Assembly: GCA_020849655.1 (NCBI GenBank)
Contig: JADLFU010000044.1
Location: forward strand, 1 to 64,000
Reading direction: 5' to 3'
Length of the DNA: 64,000 nucleotides
Source: Polyangiaceae bacterium
Lineage (GTDB): Bacteria; Myxococcota_A; Polyangia; Polyangiales; Polyangiaceae
Positions within the stretch are counted from its first letter, which is position 1, and each line of letters opens with the position of its first letter. Of the stretch, positions 26,499 to 34,619 are shown one piece after another. The notes under the pieces are model-generated. The model was given only the letters and a program-made list of their open reading frames with translations, had not been told where the DNA came from and searched no databases. A program made the translations under genes and the position numbers.

Positions 26499-27389
26499 TC
26501 AGCCCCTCGCGAGGTGCCGCAGCACCGCGTCGCGCATGACGTCGAGATCGGGCGCCACGCCGAGCCAGCGCTCGAAGGCGATCGCGCCCTGCCGGACGAG
26601 CATCCCGACGCCGTCGTCGGCGCGGAGCCCTCGCGCGCGCGCCGCGGCGAGGAACGGGGTCTCCTTCGGCCCGTAGCCGAGCTCGAGCGCGACGGCGCCG
26701 GGCTTCACGCGGGACCACGGGACGGCGCGGGCCGGGCCGTCGTCGCGCGCGCTCGTCGCCTGCACGAGGATGTCGGCGCCGGCGACGAGATCGTCCCACT
26801 GCAGCCGCAGCGCCATCGAGGCGTTCGAGGTCTCGGGCGGGGCGTCGGTGGGCCAGAGCACGGTGAGCGCGCCGGCGCGGCGGAGCGACTCGGCCGTCTC
26901 GCTCTCGTGGAGCGCCTCCGAGCTCGAGAACGAGCGGGTCGTCATCGCGACCACGCGCACGCCGAGCTGCCGGCACGCGGCGAGCGCCGCCGCCGCCGCG
27001 CCGCCGCTCCCGAGGATCGCGGCCGTGCCGCGCAGGGCGGGATCGAGCCGCGAGATCTCTGACACGAGCGCCGGGACGTCGGTGTTGTGCGCGACGACGC
27101 GGTCGCCCTCGCGCGCCAGGGTGTTGGCCGCGCCGACGGCCGCGGTGGACGCGTCGAGCGAGTCGGCGTGCGCGAGCACCGCGCGCTTCCACGGGGCGGT
27201 GACGTTGATGCCCGCGAGCGTGCCGTTGCGCAGCAGCCCGACGGCGGCCTTCACGGCGTGCTCGTCGCGACACTCGGCGGCCTCGTAGCCGTGGGGTAGG
27301 CCGAGCGCGGCGTACGCGGCGCGGTGCATCGCCGGCGACGCGGAGCGCGCGACGGGGCTGCCGATCACGGCGAAGCGCAGCGGTGACAC
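26499..27389 (-). CDS. aroE: Shikimate dehydrogenase
   Basis: 296 residues from the GTG at 27389. The shikimate site is visible: SASPAMHR near the N-terminus, NVTAPWK with K68, AANT (87-90) and NTD with D104. The NADP motif GSGGAAAAAL follows. The reaction is reduction of 3-dehydroshikimate to shikimate for aromatic amino acid synthesis. The common NVTxPxK form is slightly altered to NVTAPWK. AAGGGGG lies just before the GTG, perhaps too close for an ideal ribosome site. Start is divergent from the gene at 27488. Confidence 0.88.
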   Translation of the reverse strand: MSPLRFAVIGSPVARSASPAMHRAAYAALGLPHGYEAAECRDEHAVKAAVGLLRNGTLAGINVTAPWKRAVLAHADSLDASTAAVGAANTLAREGDRVVAHNTDVPALVSEISRLDPALRGTAAILGSGGAAAAALAACRQLGVRVVAMTTRSFSSSEALHESETAESLRRAGALTVLWPTDAPPETSNASMALRLQWDDLVAGADILVQATSARDDGPARAVPWSRVKPGAVALELGYGPKETPFLAAARARGLRADDGVGMLVRQGAIAFERWLGVAPDLDVMRDAVLRHLARG

Positions 27390-27487
27390 CCCCTTACTTG
27401 TCGAGCACCGCGGGCCCGGCCGCAACCGGGATCGACGGGTCGATTGTGTTTGGGCCCGGCGCGAGCGCGTGGTGCCATCTCTGGCCG

Positions 27488-28084
27488 ATGTCACCGAGGC
27501 CGGGTCGACGGGTCGCGACGCTGCGCGCTCGGCTGCTCGCGGCCGCTGGCGTCGCGCTCTCGCTGCCCGAGCCGACGGCGCGCGCCGAGGGCGGCTACGT
27601 GTCGGGCGGCGTCCTCGCAGGCGGAGCGCTCGCCACCGGGCGCGACGCCAGCGCCGGATCGATCGGCGCCGAGCTGTCGTGGAGCCACTACCGCGCGAGG
27701 TGCTGCTGGGACGGCGGCCTCGGGGGCTTCCTGCAGGCGCAGCGCTACTACGGAGACGGCGCGTCCTACCGCTTCGCCGCGGGGTATCAGTACCCTGGCG
27801 CGCTCGGCTTCGAGGCGGGGGCGGGCGTGCGCGTGGGGGAGCGCGGCACGTCGCCGCAGCTCCACCTCGCGCCGTTCTTCTCGATCGGCCTCGCGCACGT
27901 CGCGCTGCGCGCGTCGCCCGCGATCGGGCCCTACGGGTCGGAGCTGGGGCTGTTCATCGGCCTGAAGCTGCCGGTGCCGTACGGCGATCCCCCGCCGCAG
28001 GGGTTCTCGTCCGGGCGGCCTCTCCGCGTCGGCGACGAGGCCCGCGTGGCGCCGCTGGTGTCCGGCCGCGTCACCGGCTGGTGA
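27488..28084 (+). CDS. Hypothetical exported protein, beta-barrel-like
   Basis: 198 residues. An N-terminal signal (Arg-rich, then Leu/Ala, cleavage near ARAEG at about 34) is followed by alternating polar/aromatic strands (SAELSWSHYRARC, QAQRYYGDG, RFAAGYQY, HLAPFFSIGLAHVAL) typical of small outer-membrane beta-barrels. Gly is frequent at turns. No family is recognised. It starts 98 bp from the divergent aroE gene. A longer upstream frame exists but lacks a signal, so the ATG at 27488 is preferred. Confidence 0.7.
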   Translation: MSPRPGRRVATLRARLLAAAGVALSLPEPTARAEGGYVSGGVLAGGALATGRDASAGSIGAELSWSHYRARCCWDGGLGGFLQAQRYYGDGASYRFAAGYQYPGALGFEAGAGVRVGERGTSPQLHLAPFFSIGLAHVALRASPAIGPYGSELGLFIGLKLPVPYGDPPPQGFSSGRPLRVGDEARVAPLVSGRVTGW

Positions 28085-28169
28085 GCGCGCTCGCCCTCGT
28101 TCCGCACGCTCTGGGCGGCAGGTGTGGCCGCGATCGAGAGCCCCTGCCTCTCGCCATGGCTGCCCGCGA

Positions 28170-28361
28170 TCAGCGCTCGGGCGCGGGCGGCTCGAAGCGG
28201 CCCCACGGGTCGCGCGGCTTCGGCAGCGCGCCCGCGTCCCAGGCGATTCGCGCCATCTCCTCCAGCCACGCGACGCGCTCGTCGGGCGTGCTGTCCGCGC
28301 CGAGCGTCAGCTTGCGACGGCGGTCTTCGTCCCAGCTGCCCCAGTCGGGCGCGTCGCTCAC
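28170..28361 (-). CDS. Small Trp-rich protein paired with a nucleotidyltransferase
   Basis: 63 residues from a GTG overlapping the stop of the nucleotidyltransferase gene (GTGA). The chain has WGSWDEDRRRKLTLG, then TPDERVAWLEEM and a terminal GALPKPR. I recall similar small proteins beside nucleotidyltransferase genes in other genomes. The helical WLEEM segment and the fixed pairing suggest a partner or antidote for the enzyme. No enzymatic motif is seen. Together the two genes look like a small transferable unit, perhaps toxin-antitoxin-like. Confidence 0.65.
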   Translation of the reverse strand: MSDAPDWGSWDEDRRRKLTLGADSTPDERVAWLEEMARIAWDAGALPKPRDPWGRFEPPAPER

Positions 28362-28852
28362 GTCGCCCTCGCCGCGAGCGCCGTCAGCGCTGCGATGTCT
28401 TCGAGATCCTTCGGGCGCCCGGCGAGCCGCTTCATCGCGATGAGATCGGACAGCGACGCGACGCGCACGCGACGCCCGGCCAGCGTGACCTCGACCGACC
28501 GCGCCCACAAGTCCTCGAAGGGGATCGGCGGCTCGACGAACAGGTCGACCTCGCGGAGCGGCGCGCGGGGATCCCACAGCGAGAACACCTTCATCCCCTC
28601 CTCCTCCGACCACCGGCGTCGGGCCTCCGGGTCGGCGAAGTCGCGCGCCGCGACCGGAGCGCGCGGGACCATCCCGAGGCGGGTCAGCGCGGCGACGGGC
28701 TTGATGGCTTCGCCGGGCGAGAGGTCGACCACGAGGTCGACGTCGGCCGTCAAGCGCGCGTGGCCGTGCAGCACGACGGCCAGTCCTCCGACGACGACGA
28801 AGCGGGCGCCGCTCTCGTCGAGCGCGCTCACGATCGATGCGAGCGAGGACAC
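28358..28852 (-). CDS. Nucleotidyltransferase-fold protein (AbiEii/MNT-like)
   Basis: 164 residues. The minimal nucleotidyltransferase signature is complete: GG at 22-23 (VVVGGLAVVLHGH), then TADVDLVVD with D37 and D39. A third acidic position could be the D in REVDLFV (about 103). The C-terminal RPKDLEDIAAL is typical of this group (related to AbiEii and DUF6036-like proteins). Such proteins transfer nucleotides to proteins, tRNA or small molecules, and many belong to toxin-antitoxin or phage-defence modules. Its gene overlaps the small partner gene. A decayed relative lies 1.3 kb upstream at 30149-30470. Confidence 0.8.
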   Translation of the reverse strand: MSSLASIVSALDESGARFVVVGGLAVVLHGHARLTADVDLVVDLSPGEAIKPVAALTRLGMVPRAPVAARDFADPEARRRWSEEEGMKVFSLWDPRAPLREVDLFVEPPIPFEDLWARSVEVTLAGRRVRVASLSDLIAMKRLAGRPKDLEDIAALTALAARAT

Positions 28853-28885
28853 CCCGCCATCGTAGCTCGGGCCGCGCGCGGGCCG

Positions 28886-30067
28886 TCATCGCGCGTGCTC
28901 TGCGCCCGGCTCCGCGCCGCCTGGGCGCGTGAAGTGTCGCGCCGCGGCCTCGGTTGGTTTCTGCGCTGGCCCTAAGCCCACGAGGGACGACAGCATCGGC
29001 AGCCACGGGACATGCTTCGGCGCGGCGCCGCTCTCCGGCGGCGGGGGCTCGCTCTCGCCCGGCGCGTCGCTCCTCGCCATCGCCACGCGCAGGCGACGCT
29101 GGCGGTCGGCGAGGCGCTCGCCGACCAGCTCCTCGACGAACGCGGCGACCTCCGCGGACGTCGCGACCTCGCCCGCGAGCGCGCGCGACAGCTCGTCGCC
29201 GAGCTCCGCGGCGCTCGACGGGCGACCGCCGGGCTCGCGCGCCATCGCGCGCGCGACGACGGCGTCGAGATCGTCCGGCAGGCTCGGGCAGAGCGACCGC
29301 GGCGTCGGCAGCGCCGCCGTCAGCAGGCGCTGCAGGGTCGCCATCGTGTTGTGCGCGCGGAACGGGTGCTTGCCCGTGAGGAGCTGGAACATCATCACCC
29401 CCACGGGGAACAGATCCGCCCGCCGGTCGAGCTGCTCGCCGAGCGCCTGCTCCGGCGCCATGAAGCCGAGCTTGCCCTTGGTGTGGCCGGGCTGCGTGCG
29501 CTCCCCCGCGAGCAGCGTGGCCTTCGCGAGGCCGAAGTCGAGCAGCTTCACGTGGCCGTCGCGCGACACCATCACGGTCTGCGGCGACACGTCGCGGTGC
29601 ACGAGCCCGACCGACGCGCCGTCGTCGCCCGTGAGCGCGTGCGCGGCCTCGAGCCCCGCGCACACGTCGAGCATGAGCCGCCCGATGATCGGCAGCGGGA
29701 ACCCGCGACCGCGCGCGTGGGCCTCGCGCATCAGCCCGCTCAGCGGCTCGCCGTCCACCCACTCCATCACCAGGTAGAGCAGGTCGCCGATCTCGCCGAG
29801 ATCGAGCACCGAGACCACGTTCGGGTGGCGGATGCGCGACGCGAAGTGCGCCTCGTCGAGGAACATCGCGCTGAACGCCGGGTCCTCCGCGAGCGCCGCC
29901 GAGATCGTCTTGACCGCGACGAGCCGCTCGAACCCGCGCGCGCCGTGCAGCCGCGCGGCCCAGACGGTGGCCATCCCGCCCTCGGCGAGCGGCACCAGAC
30001 ACTCGTAGCGCCCGAGCTTGACGGAGGGGCCCGGGACGACGCGACGCGGGGGATCGGTGGGGGTCAT
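28886..30067 (-). CDS. Ser/Thr protein kinase with Asn-to-Thr change in the catalytic loop
   Basis: 393 residues. The kinase domain (about 17-285) has the Gly loop AEGGMATVW, K53, HRD (157-159) and DFG (177-179), and a good MAPEQ. In the catalytic loop HRDVSPQ is followed by T164, where active kinases have Asn that binds the second metal. The codon is ACC at 29578-29576 instead of AAC. Activity may be reduced or lost. There is no membrane segment, and the C-terminal 110 residues are Pro/Ala-rich. Close relatives with HRDVSPQN are frequent in myxobacteria. It stands next to the nucleotidyltransferase unit without overlap. Confidence 0.88.
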   Translation of the reverse strand: MTPTDPPRRVVPGPSVKLGRYECLVPLAEGGMATVWAARLHGARGFERLVAVKTISAALAEDPAFSAMFLDEAHFASRIRHPNVVSVLDLGEIGDLLYLVMEWVDGEPLSGLMREAHARGRGFPLPIIGRLMLDVCAGLEAAHALTGDDGASVGLVHRDVSPQTVMVSRDGHVKLLDFGLAKATLLAGERTQPGHTKGKLGFMAPEQALGEQLDRRADLFPVGVMMFQLLTGKHPFRAHNTMATLQRLLTAALPTPRSLCPSLPDDLDAVVARAMAREPGGRPSSAAELGDELSRALAGEVATSAEVAAFVEELVGERLADRQRRLRVAMARSDAPGESEPPPPESGAAPKHVPWLPMLSSLVGLGPAQKPTEAAARHFTRPGGAEPGAEHAR

Positions 30068-30148
30068 GCCCAGGGCTCAGCAACCCTCGGGCCAGGCAAA
30101 TTTTGGCGAATTTCCAGGCTCTCGTGCCTCGCAGGGCGAACGGTGTGA

Positions 30149-30470
30149 TCAGGGGGTGAAGGGATCGATCCCGCCCGCAAGGAGCAGCGCCGCGTCGACG
30201 AGGTCCTGCGGTCGGCCGCTCGCGCGCTTCAGCGCGATCAGCTTCGCGCGGCCGACCACCTGCACGACGGTGGCGTCGATGGAGCTCACGCGTGCCCCAG
30301 GCGCGCGCGAAATCGCCGCCGGGGACGGCCTTCATGAGATCGATGCGCGCGGGCGGCGCGCCCATCCACACGACGTCGAGCCGCACCCACAGATCGGCGT
30401 CCTTGGTGAAGCGAGGGCAGCCGTGCAGCGCGAGCCGCCGCCACGGTACCACGCTACCGCCCACGCCACT
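30149..30470 (-). pseudogene. Decayed nucleotidyltransferase gene
   Basis: One frame reads HGCPRFTKDADLWVRLD then directly WMGAPPARIDLMKAVPGGDF. After a frame change near 30300 another frame reads VVQVVGRAKLIALKRASGRPQDLVDAALL to a TGA at 30149-30151. In intact relatives about 35 residues separate the xDxD strand from the GxPPxRIDLL strand, so an internal deletion and a frameshift are both present. The start is also lost in the end of kefC. It belongs to the same broad family as the intact gene at 28358 but is not a simple copy. Confidence 0.65.
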
Positions 30471-32268
30471 CGGCGCCGGGGTGGCGGTCGAGCTCCTGGC
30501 GGTCTGCCTCGAACTGGCGCTCGAGCTGATCGCGCGCGGCGCGGGCGCGGGCCGTGCGCTCGGTCTGCTCGAGCTCCGCGCGCTGCAGCTCCTCCAGCAT
30601 CGCGACGTTGTGTCTGCGGAACTTCGCGGCCCGCTCGAACGCCTCGTGCGCGCCGACGCCGAGCGCCTCGAGCGCGCGCCGCCCCGCCGTGAGGGCGGAG
30701 TCGAACGTCTCGCGCTCGACGATCACGACGCCGCGCCGCCGCAGCTCGAGCCAGTGGGTCACGTTGCGCGCGCGCGCGACGATCGTCAGGTGAGGAAAAT
30801 GATGTTGCGCCAGATCCACGAGCGCGAGGCTCGCGGTCACGTCGTCGATGGCGTCGACGAGCACCTTCGCGCGCCCGGCCCCCGCGCTCTCGAGCAGATC
30901 GAGCCGGGTCGCGTCGCCGTAGAACACCTTGAACCCGAACCGGCGCAGCAGCTCGATGGAGTCGGGATCGACGTCGAGCACCGTCGCGCGCAGCCCGCTC
31001 GCGAACAGCAGGCGCCCCACGATCTGCCCGAACCGCCCGAACCCCGCGAGGATCACCTCGGCGTCGTCGCCCTCGATCGCGTCGGCCTCGCGGGGGGGAG
31101 GGGCGGCGCGGCGCTGCCACCGCTCGGCGGCGATCACGAGCAGCGGCGTGAGCGCCATCGACAGCGCCACCGTCAGCGTGAGGCGCTTGTCCCAGTCGCC
31201 TGGCAACAGGCGCGCCTCGCGCGCGACCCCGAACACGACGAACGCGAACTCGCCGCCCTGCGCGAGGAGCGCCGCGAACATCGCGCCCGAGGGGGCCGGC
31301 CCGCCCGACAGGCCGAGGCGCCGCGCGACGAGCCCGAGCGCGCCCGCCTTCAGCAGCGTGAAGCCCGCGACCAGCGCAGCGATGAGGGCGGGGTGGCTCG
31401 CGACCAGCGCGAAGTCGATCGACATGCCCACCGCGATGAAGAAGAGGCCCATCAGCAGGCCCTTGAACGGCTCGATGTCCGTCTCGAGCGCGTGCCGGTA
31501 CTCGGAGCTCGCGAGCAGCACCCCCGCGAGGAAGGCGCCGAGCCCCATCGAGACGCCGACGCGGCTCATCAGCGCGGCGATGCCGATGACCAGCAACAGC
31601 GCGAACGCCGTCGAGACCTCGCGCAGCCCCGTCTTCGCGATGACGCGCAGCGCGGGGCGCGTCGCGAAGCGACCGAGCACGACGACGCCGAGGATGGCCG
31701 CGGCGACCTTCGCGGCGCCCACCCAGCGCGGCTCCGCGCTCGGGACCGCCGCGTCCGAGAGGAGCGGCACGACGCCGACGAGCGGGATCGCCGCGATGTC
31801 CTGGAACAGCAGGATGGCGAACGACGCGCGCCCGACCGGCTGCGCGAGCAGCCCGCGCTCCTTCATCGTCTGCACCGCGATCGCCGTCGACGAGAGCGCG
31901 AGCGCGAGGCCCGCGATGAGCGCGCCCTTCAGCGGCAGGCCCGCGGCGACCCCCGCGACCATGAGCGCGCCGCCGCACGCGATCAGCTGCGCCGCGCCGC
32001 CGCCGAACACCGGGCCGCGCAGCTGCCAGAGGCGGCTCGGCTCGAGCTCGAGCCCGATGAGGAACAGCATCAAGACGACGCCGAGCTCCGAGAAGTGCAG
32101 GATGCTCTCGACGTTCGACACGAGCCCGAGGCCGGACGGGCCGATCGCGGCGCCCGCGGCGAGGTACCCGAGCACCGAGCCGAGCCGGAGGCGCGCGGCG
32201 AGCGGGACGCACACGACCGCGGCGCCCAGGTAGGCGATCGCGTCCTCGAGGAGGCTGTGCTCACTCAT
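30454..32268 (-). CDS. kefC: Glutathione-regulated potassium-efflux antiporter (KefB/KefC type)
   Basis: 604 residues. About 12 membrane segments cover residues 8-385 (CPA2 fold, with GLELEPSRLW and QDIAAIPLV). A cytosolic TrkA-N/RCK domain follows with the nucleotide motif AGFGRFGQ (about 405-412), then a basic, helical tail. KefC exchanges K+ for H+ and is opened by glutathione adducts of electrophiles, acidifying the cell for protection. The upstream gene encodes the flavoprotein partner KefF, overlapping by 8 bp, and gshB is in the same window, which supports true KefC function rather than a generic antiporter. Confidence 0.9.
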   Translation of the reverse strand: MSEHSLLEDAIAYLGAAVVCVPLAARLRLGSVLGYLAAGAAIGPSGLGLVSNVESILHFSELGVVLMLFLIGLELEPSRLWQLRGPVFGGGAAQLIACGGALMVAGVAAGLPLKGALIAGLALALSSTAIAVQTMKERGLLAQPVGRASFAILLFQDIAAIPLVGVVPLLSDAAVPSAEPRWVGAAKVAAAILGVVVLGRFATRPALRVIAKTGLREVSTAFALLLVIGIAALMSRVGVSMGLGAFLAGVLLASSEYRHALETDIEPFKGLLMGLFFIAVGMSIDFALVASHPALIAALVAGFTLLKAGALGLVARRLGLSGGPAPSGAMFAALLAQGGEFAFVVFGVAREARLLPGDWDKRLTLTVALSMALTPLLVIAAERWQRRAAPPPREADAIEGDDAEVILAGFGRFGQIVGRLLFASGLRATVLDVDPDSIELLRRFGFKVFYGDATRLDLLESAGAGRAKVLVDAIDDVTASLALVDLAQHHFPHLTIVARARNVTHWLELRRRGVVIVERETFDSALTAGRRALEALGVGAHEAFERAAKFRRHNVAMLEELQRAELEQTERTARARAARDQLERQFEADRQELDRHPGAEWRGR

Positions 32269-32803
32269 CGAGCGAGCCCTCGCGCGCGCCGAGGGACACG
32301 AGCCGTGCGCGGTACTCGGCGCCGCGCGCGGCGAGCTCGGCCGACGAGAGCTGGTGCGCGCCGTGCACGATCATCGGCTCCAGCCACCGCATGCCGCAGA
32401 ACCGCGCCGTCTGCCGCACCGGCGGCTCGAACTCGTCGAACGGCTCGCCGTGCGGGCGGTCGCTCGCGTACGCGTCGAGCTCGCCGCCCGTCGTCGCCAC
32501 CCAGAGGCACGCCTTGCCCGCGAGCGCGCGCGCCGATCCGTACGCCCAGCCGCGCGCGAGCACCTTCTCGAACCAGAGCTTCAGCAGCGCCGGCACCGAG
32601 TACCAGTAGAGCGGGTGCTGCCAGACCACGGTGTGTGCCTCGACGAGCGCGCGCTGCTCGGCCTCCGCGTCGACGCACAGATCGGGGTACAGCTCGTACA
32701 GCGAGCGCCGCTCGACCCCGCCGAGATCCGCGATCGCCGAAGAGAGCGCGCGGTTCGCGATCGACCTATCGGGGTAGGGGTGCGCCGAGACGACGAGGAT
32801 CAC
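32261..32803 (-). CDS. kefF: NAD(P)H oxidoreductase, KefF-like ancillary flavoprotein
   Basis: 180 residues from the GTG at 32803, where the flavodoxin-like fold starts (ILVVSAHPYPDRS). WQHPLYWYSVPALLKLWFEKVL and WVATTGG are the FMN- and quinone-site motifs of the KefF/MdaB/YwrO family. KefF binds KefC and is needed for full channel activity; it also reduces quinones. Its stop overlaps the kefC start, so equal production of the two subunits is likely. The gene is divergent from pirin with 81 bp between starts. Confidence 0.9.
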   Translation of the reverse strand: MILVVSAHPYPDRSIANRALSSAIADLGGVERRSLYELYPDLCVDAEAEQRALVEAHTVVWQHPLYWYSVPALLKLWFEKVLARGWAYGSARALAGKACLWVATTGGELDAYASDRPHGEPFDEFEPPVRQTARFCGMRWLEPMIVHGAHQLSSAELAARGAEYRARLVSLGAREGSLDE

Positions 32804-32884
32804 GCCCGCGGCGCTATCGCGCCTGCCCGGTCGCGGCAACGCCGGCACGTTGCCTCGTGTCCGGTTCGTGCGCACCATGGCCCG

Positions 32885-33856
32885 ATGACGACGCGGCGAG
32901 CTGGTGAGAGATCGATCGAGGGCGTCCACGCGAGCCCGGGGCTGCACTGGGTCGGCGACGGCTTCCGCGTGGCGGGCTACTTCTCGGCCATCCCCGGGGC
33001 GATGCGGCGCCTCAGCCCGTTCTTGCTGCTCGACTATCACCCGCCGTACGTCTACTCGCCGAGCGACCGGCCGCGGGGGGTCGGCGTGCACCCGCACCGC
33101 GGGTTCGAGACGGTGACGCTCGCGTGGGAGGGCTCGGTCGCGCACCACGACAGCACGGGCGCGGGCGGCGTCATCGGGCCCGGCGACGCGCAGTGGATGA
33201 CCGCCGCGTCGGGGATCCTCCACAAGGAGTACCACGAGCGCGAGTGGGCGCGCGGCGGCGGGAGGTTCCACATGGCGCAGCTCTGGGTGAACCTCCCCCG
33301 CGCGCACAAGATGGGCCCGCCGCGCTACCAGGGGCTGACGGCGGCCGAGATGGGGCGCGTGGAGCTCGCGGACGGCGCCGTCCGCGTGCGCGTCATCGCG
33401 GGGGAGCACGCGGGCGTGCGCGGCCCCGCCCTGACCTTCAGCGACGTCACGCTGCTCGACGCGCGGGTGCGCGCCGGGGGTGAGCTCACGCTCGCCGTGC
33501 CCGCGTCGCACAACCTCTGCTTGCTGCTGATGAGCGGCGAGGCGGTGATCGGTGGTGAGCGCGCGTCCGAGGGCGATCTCCTCGTCACGCGCAACGACGG
33601 CGACCAGCTGGTGGTGCGCGCGACCGAGGACGCGCACGCGCTCGTGATGGGCGGCGCCCCGATCGACGAGCCCATCGCGGCGATGGGGCCGTTCGTGATG
33701 AGCACCGAGCGCGAGCTGCGCGAGGCCGTCGCCGACTACGAGGCGGGGCGGTTCGGCCACCTCGACTTACGCCGCGCTACCCCTCGCGACGGGCGGCGAG
33801 GCCGACGGCGCGCGCGTAGACCTCGCGCTTCGGCCAGCCCGAGCGCGCCGCGATGA
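32885..33856 (+). CDS. Pirin-family bicupin protein
   Basis: 323 residues. The N-terminal cupin has the pirin metal set: HPHRG (H69, H71) and HKE (H113, E115), with GGVGVHPHRGFETVT-like context. The second cupin lacks metal ligands, as usual. Pirins have quercetin dioxygenase activity or act as redox-sensing cofactors. The homologous part ends near GHLDLR (about residue 296). A further 27 Arg-rich residues run antisense into rsmI because no stop follows, giving an 80-bp tail-to-tail overlap. That tail is probably accidental. Confidence 0.85.
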   Translation: MTTRRAGERSIEGVHASPGLHWVGDGFRVAGYFSAIPGAMRRLSPFLLLDYHPPYVYSPSDRPRGVGVHPHRGFETVTLAWEGSVAHHDSTGAGGVIGPGDAQWMTAASGILHKEYHEREWARGGGRFHMAQLWVNLPRAHKMGPPRYQGLTAAEMGRVELADGAVRVRVIAGEHAGVRGPALTFSDVTLLDARVRAGGELTLAVPASHNLCLLLMSGEAVIGGERASEGDLLVTRNDGDQLVVRATEDAHALVMGGAPIDEPIAAMGPFVMSTERELREAVADYEAGRFGHLDLRRATPRDGRRGRRRARRPRASASPSAPR

Positions 33857-34619
33857 CGCGCGCCGCCTCGCGCACCGTCGCGCCGAGCGCGAGCTGCTCG
33901 CCCAGCCACCGATCGATCGTCGCCGCGTCCACGTCGTCCGACACGGGCGCCTCCCACGGGCCGAGCGCGATCGTCAGCTCTCCGAGCCACTCGCGCGGAT
34001 CGGCCGCGAGCTCGGCGACGGAGCCGCGTACCAGCTCCTCGTGCAGCTTCGTCAGCTCGCGCGCGACCATCGCCTCGCGCGTCGGGCAGAGGCGCGCGAG
34101 CTCCGCGAGCGTGCCGGCGACGCGCCTCGGCGACTCGAAGAACACGACGACGTCCGGATCGGCCGCGGCGCGGGAGAGCGCGTCGTCCCGGGCGCTGCCG
34201 TCCCTCGGCAAGAACCCAACAAATCTGAATGATGCGCGACCGAAGCCGCTCGCCGCGACGGCCGCGACGACCGCCGACGCGCCCGGGATGGGCGAGACCC
34301 GCACGCCCGCGGAGGCGGCGCGGGCGACGAGCGAGGCGCCGGGATCCGAGACGCCCGGCGTGCCCGCGTCGGTCACGAGGGCGAGCGTCTCGCCCGCGAG
34401 CAGGCGCGCGAGCGCGCGCTGGTGATCGGCCTCGGTCGCGTGCGCGTCGTGCCGCACCAGCTCCTTCTTCTCCACCCCGAGGTGCGCGAGCAGCTGGCGC
34501 GCGCGGCGGGTGTCCTCCGCGAGGACGGCGTCGCACTCGGCGAGGGCGCGCGCGGCGCGCGGCGACAGATCTTCGAGGTTCCCGATCGGCGTCCCGACGA
34601 CGAGGAGCGCGCCGCTCAC
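33777..34619 (-). CDS. rsmI: 16S rRNA (cytidine(1402)-2'-O)-methyltransferase
   Basis: 280 residues from the GTG at 34619. LLVVGTPIGNLEDLSPRA at the start, EDTRR, VTDAGTPGVSDPG and PIPGASA are the tetrapyrrole-methylase-fold motifs of RsmI. FVGFLPRDG is also conserved. The enzyme adds the 2'-O-methyl of m4Cm1402 in the 16S decoding centre with SAM. Length is typical. The start overlaps the stop of the sigma-factor gene (GTGA), so the two are translationally coupled, an uncommon pairing. Confidence 0.93.
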   Translation of the reverse strand: MSGALLVVGTPIGNLEDLSPRAARALAECDAVLAEDTRRARQLLAHLGVEKKELVRHDAHATEADHQRALARLLAGETLALVTDAGTPGVSDPGASLVARAASAGVRVSPIPGASAVVAAVAASGFGRASFRFVGFLPRDGSARDDALSRAAADPDVVVFFESPRRVAGTLAELARLCPTREAMVARELTKLHEELVRGSVAELAADPREWLGELTIALGPWEAPVSDDVDAATIDRWLGEQLALGATVREAARVIAARSGWPKREVYARAVGLAARREG

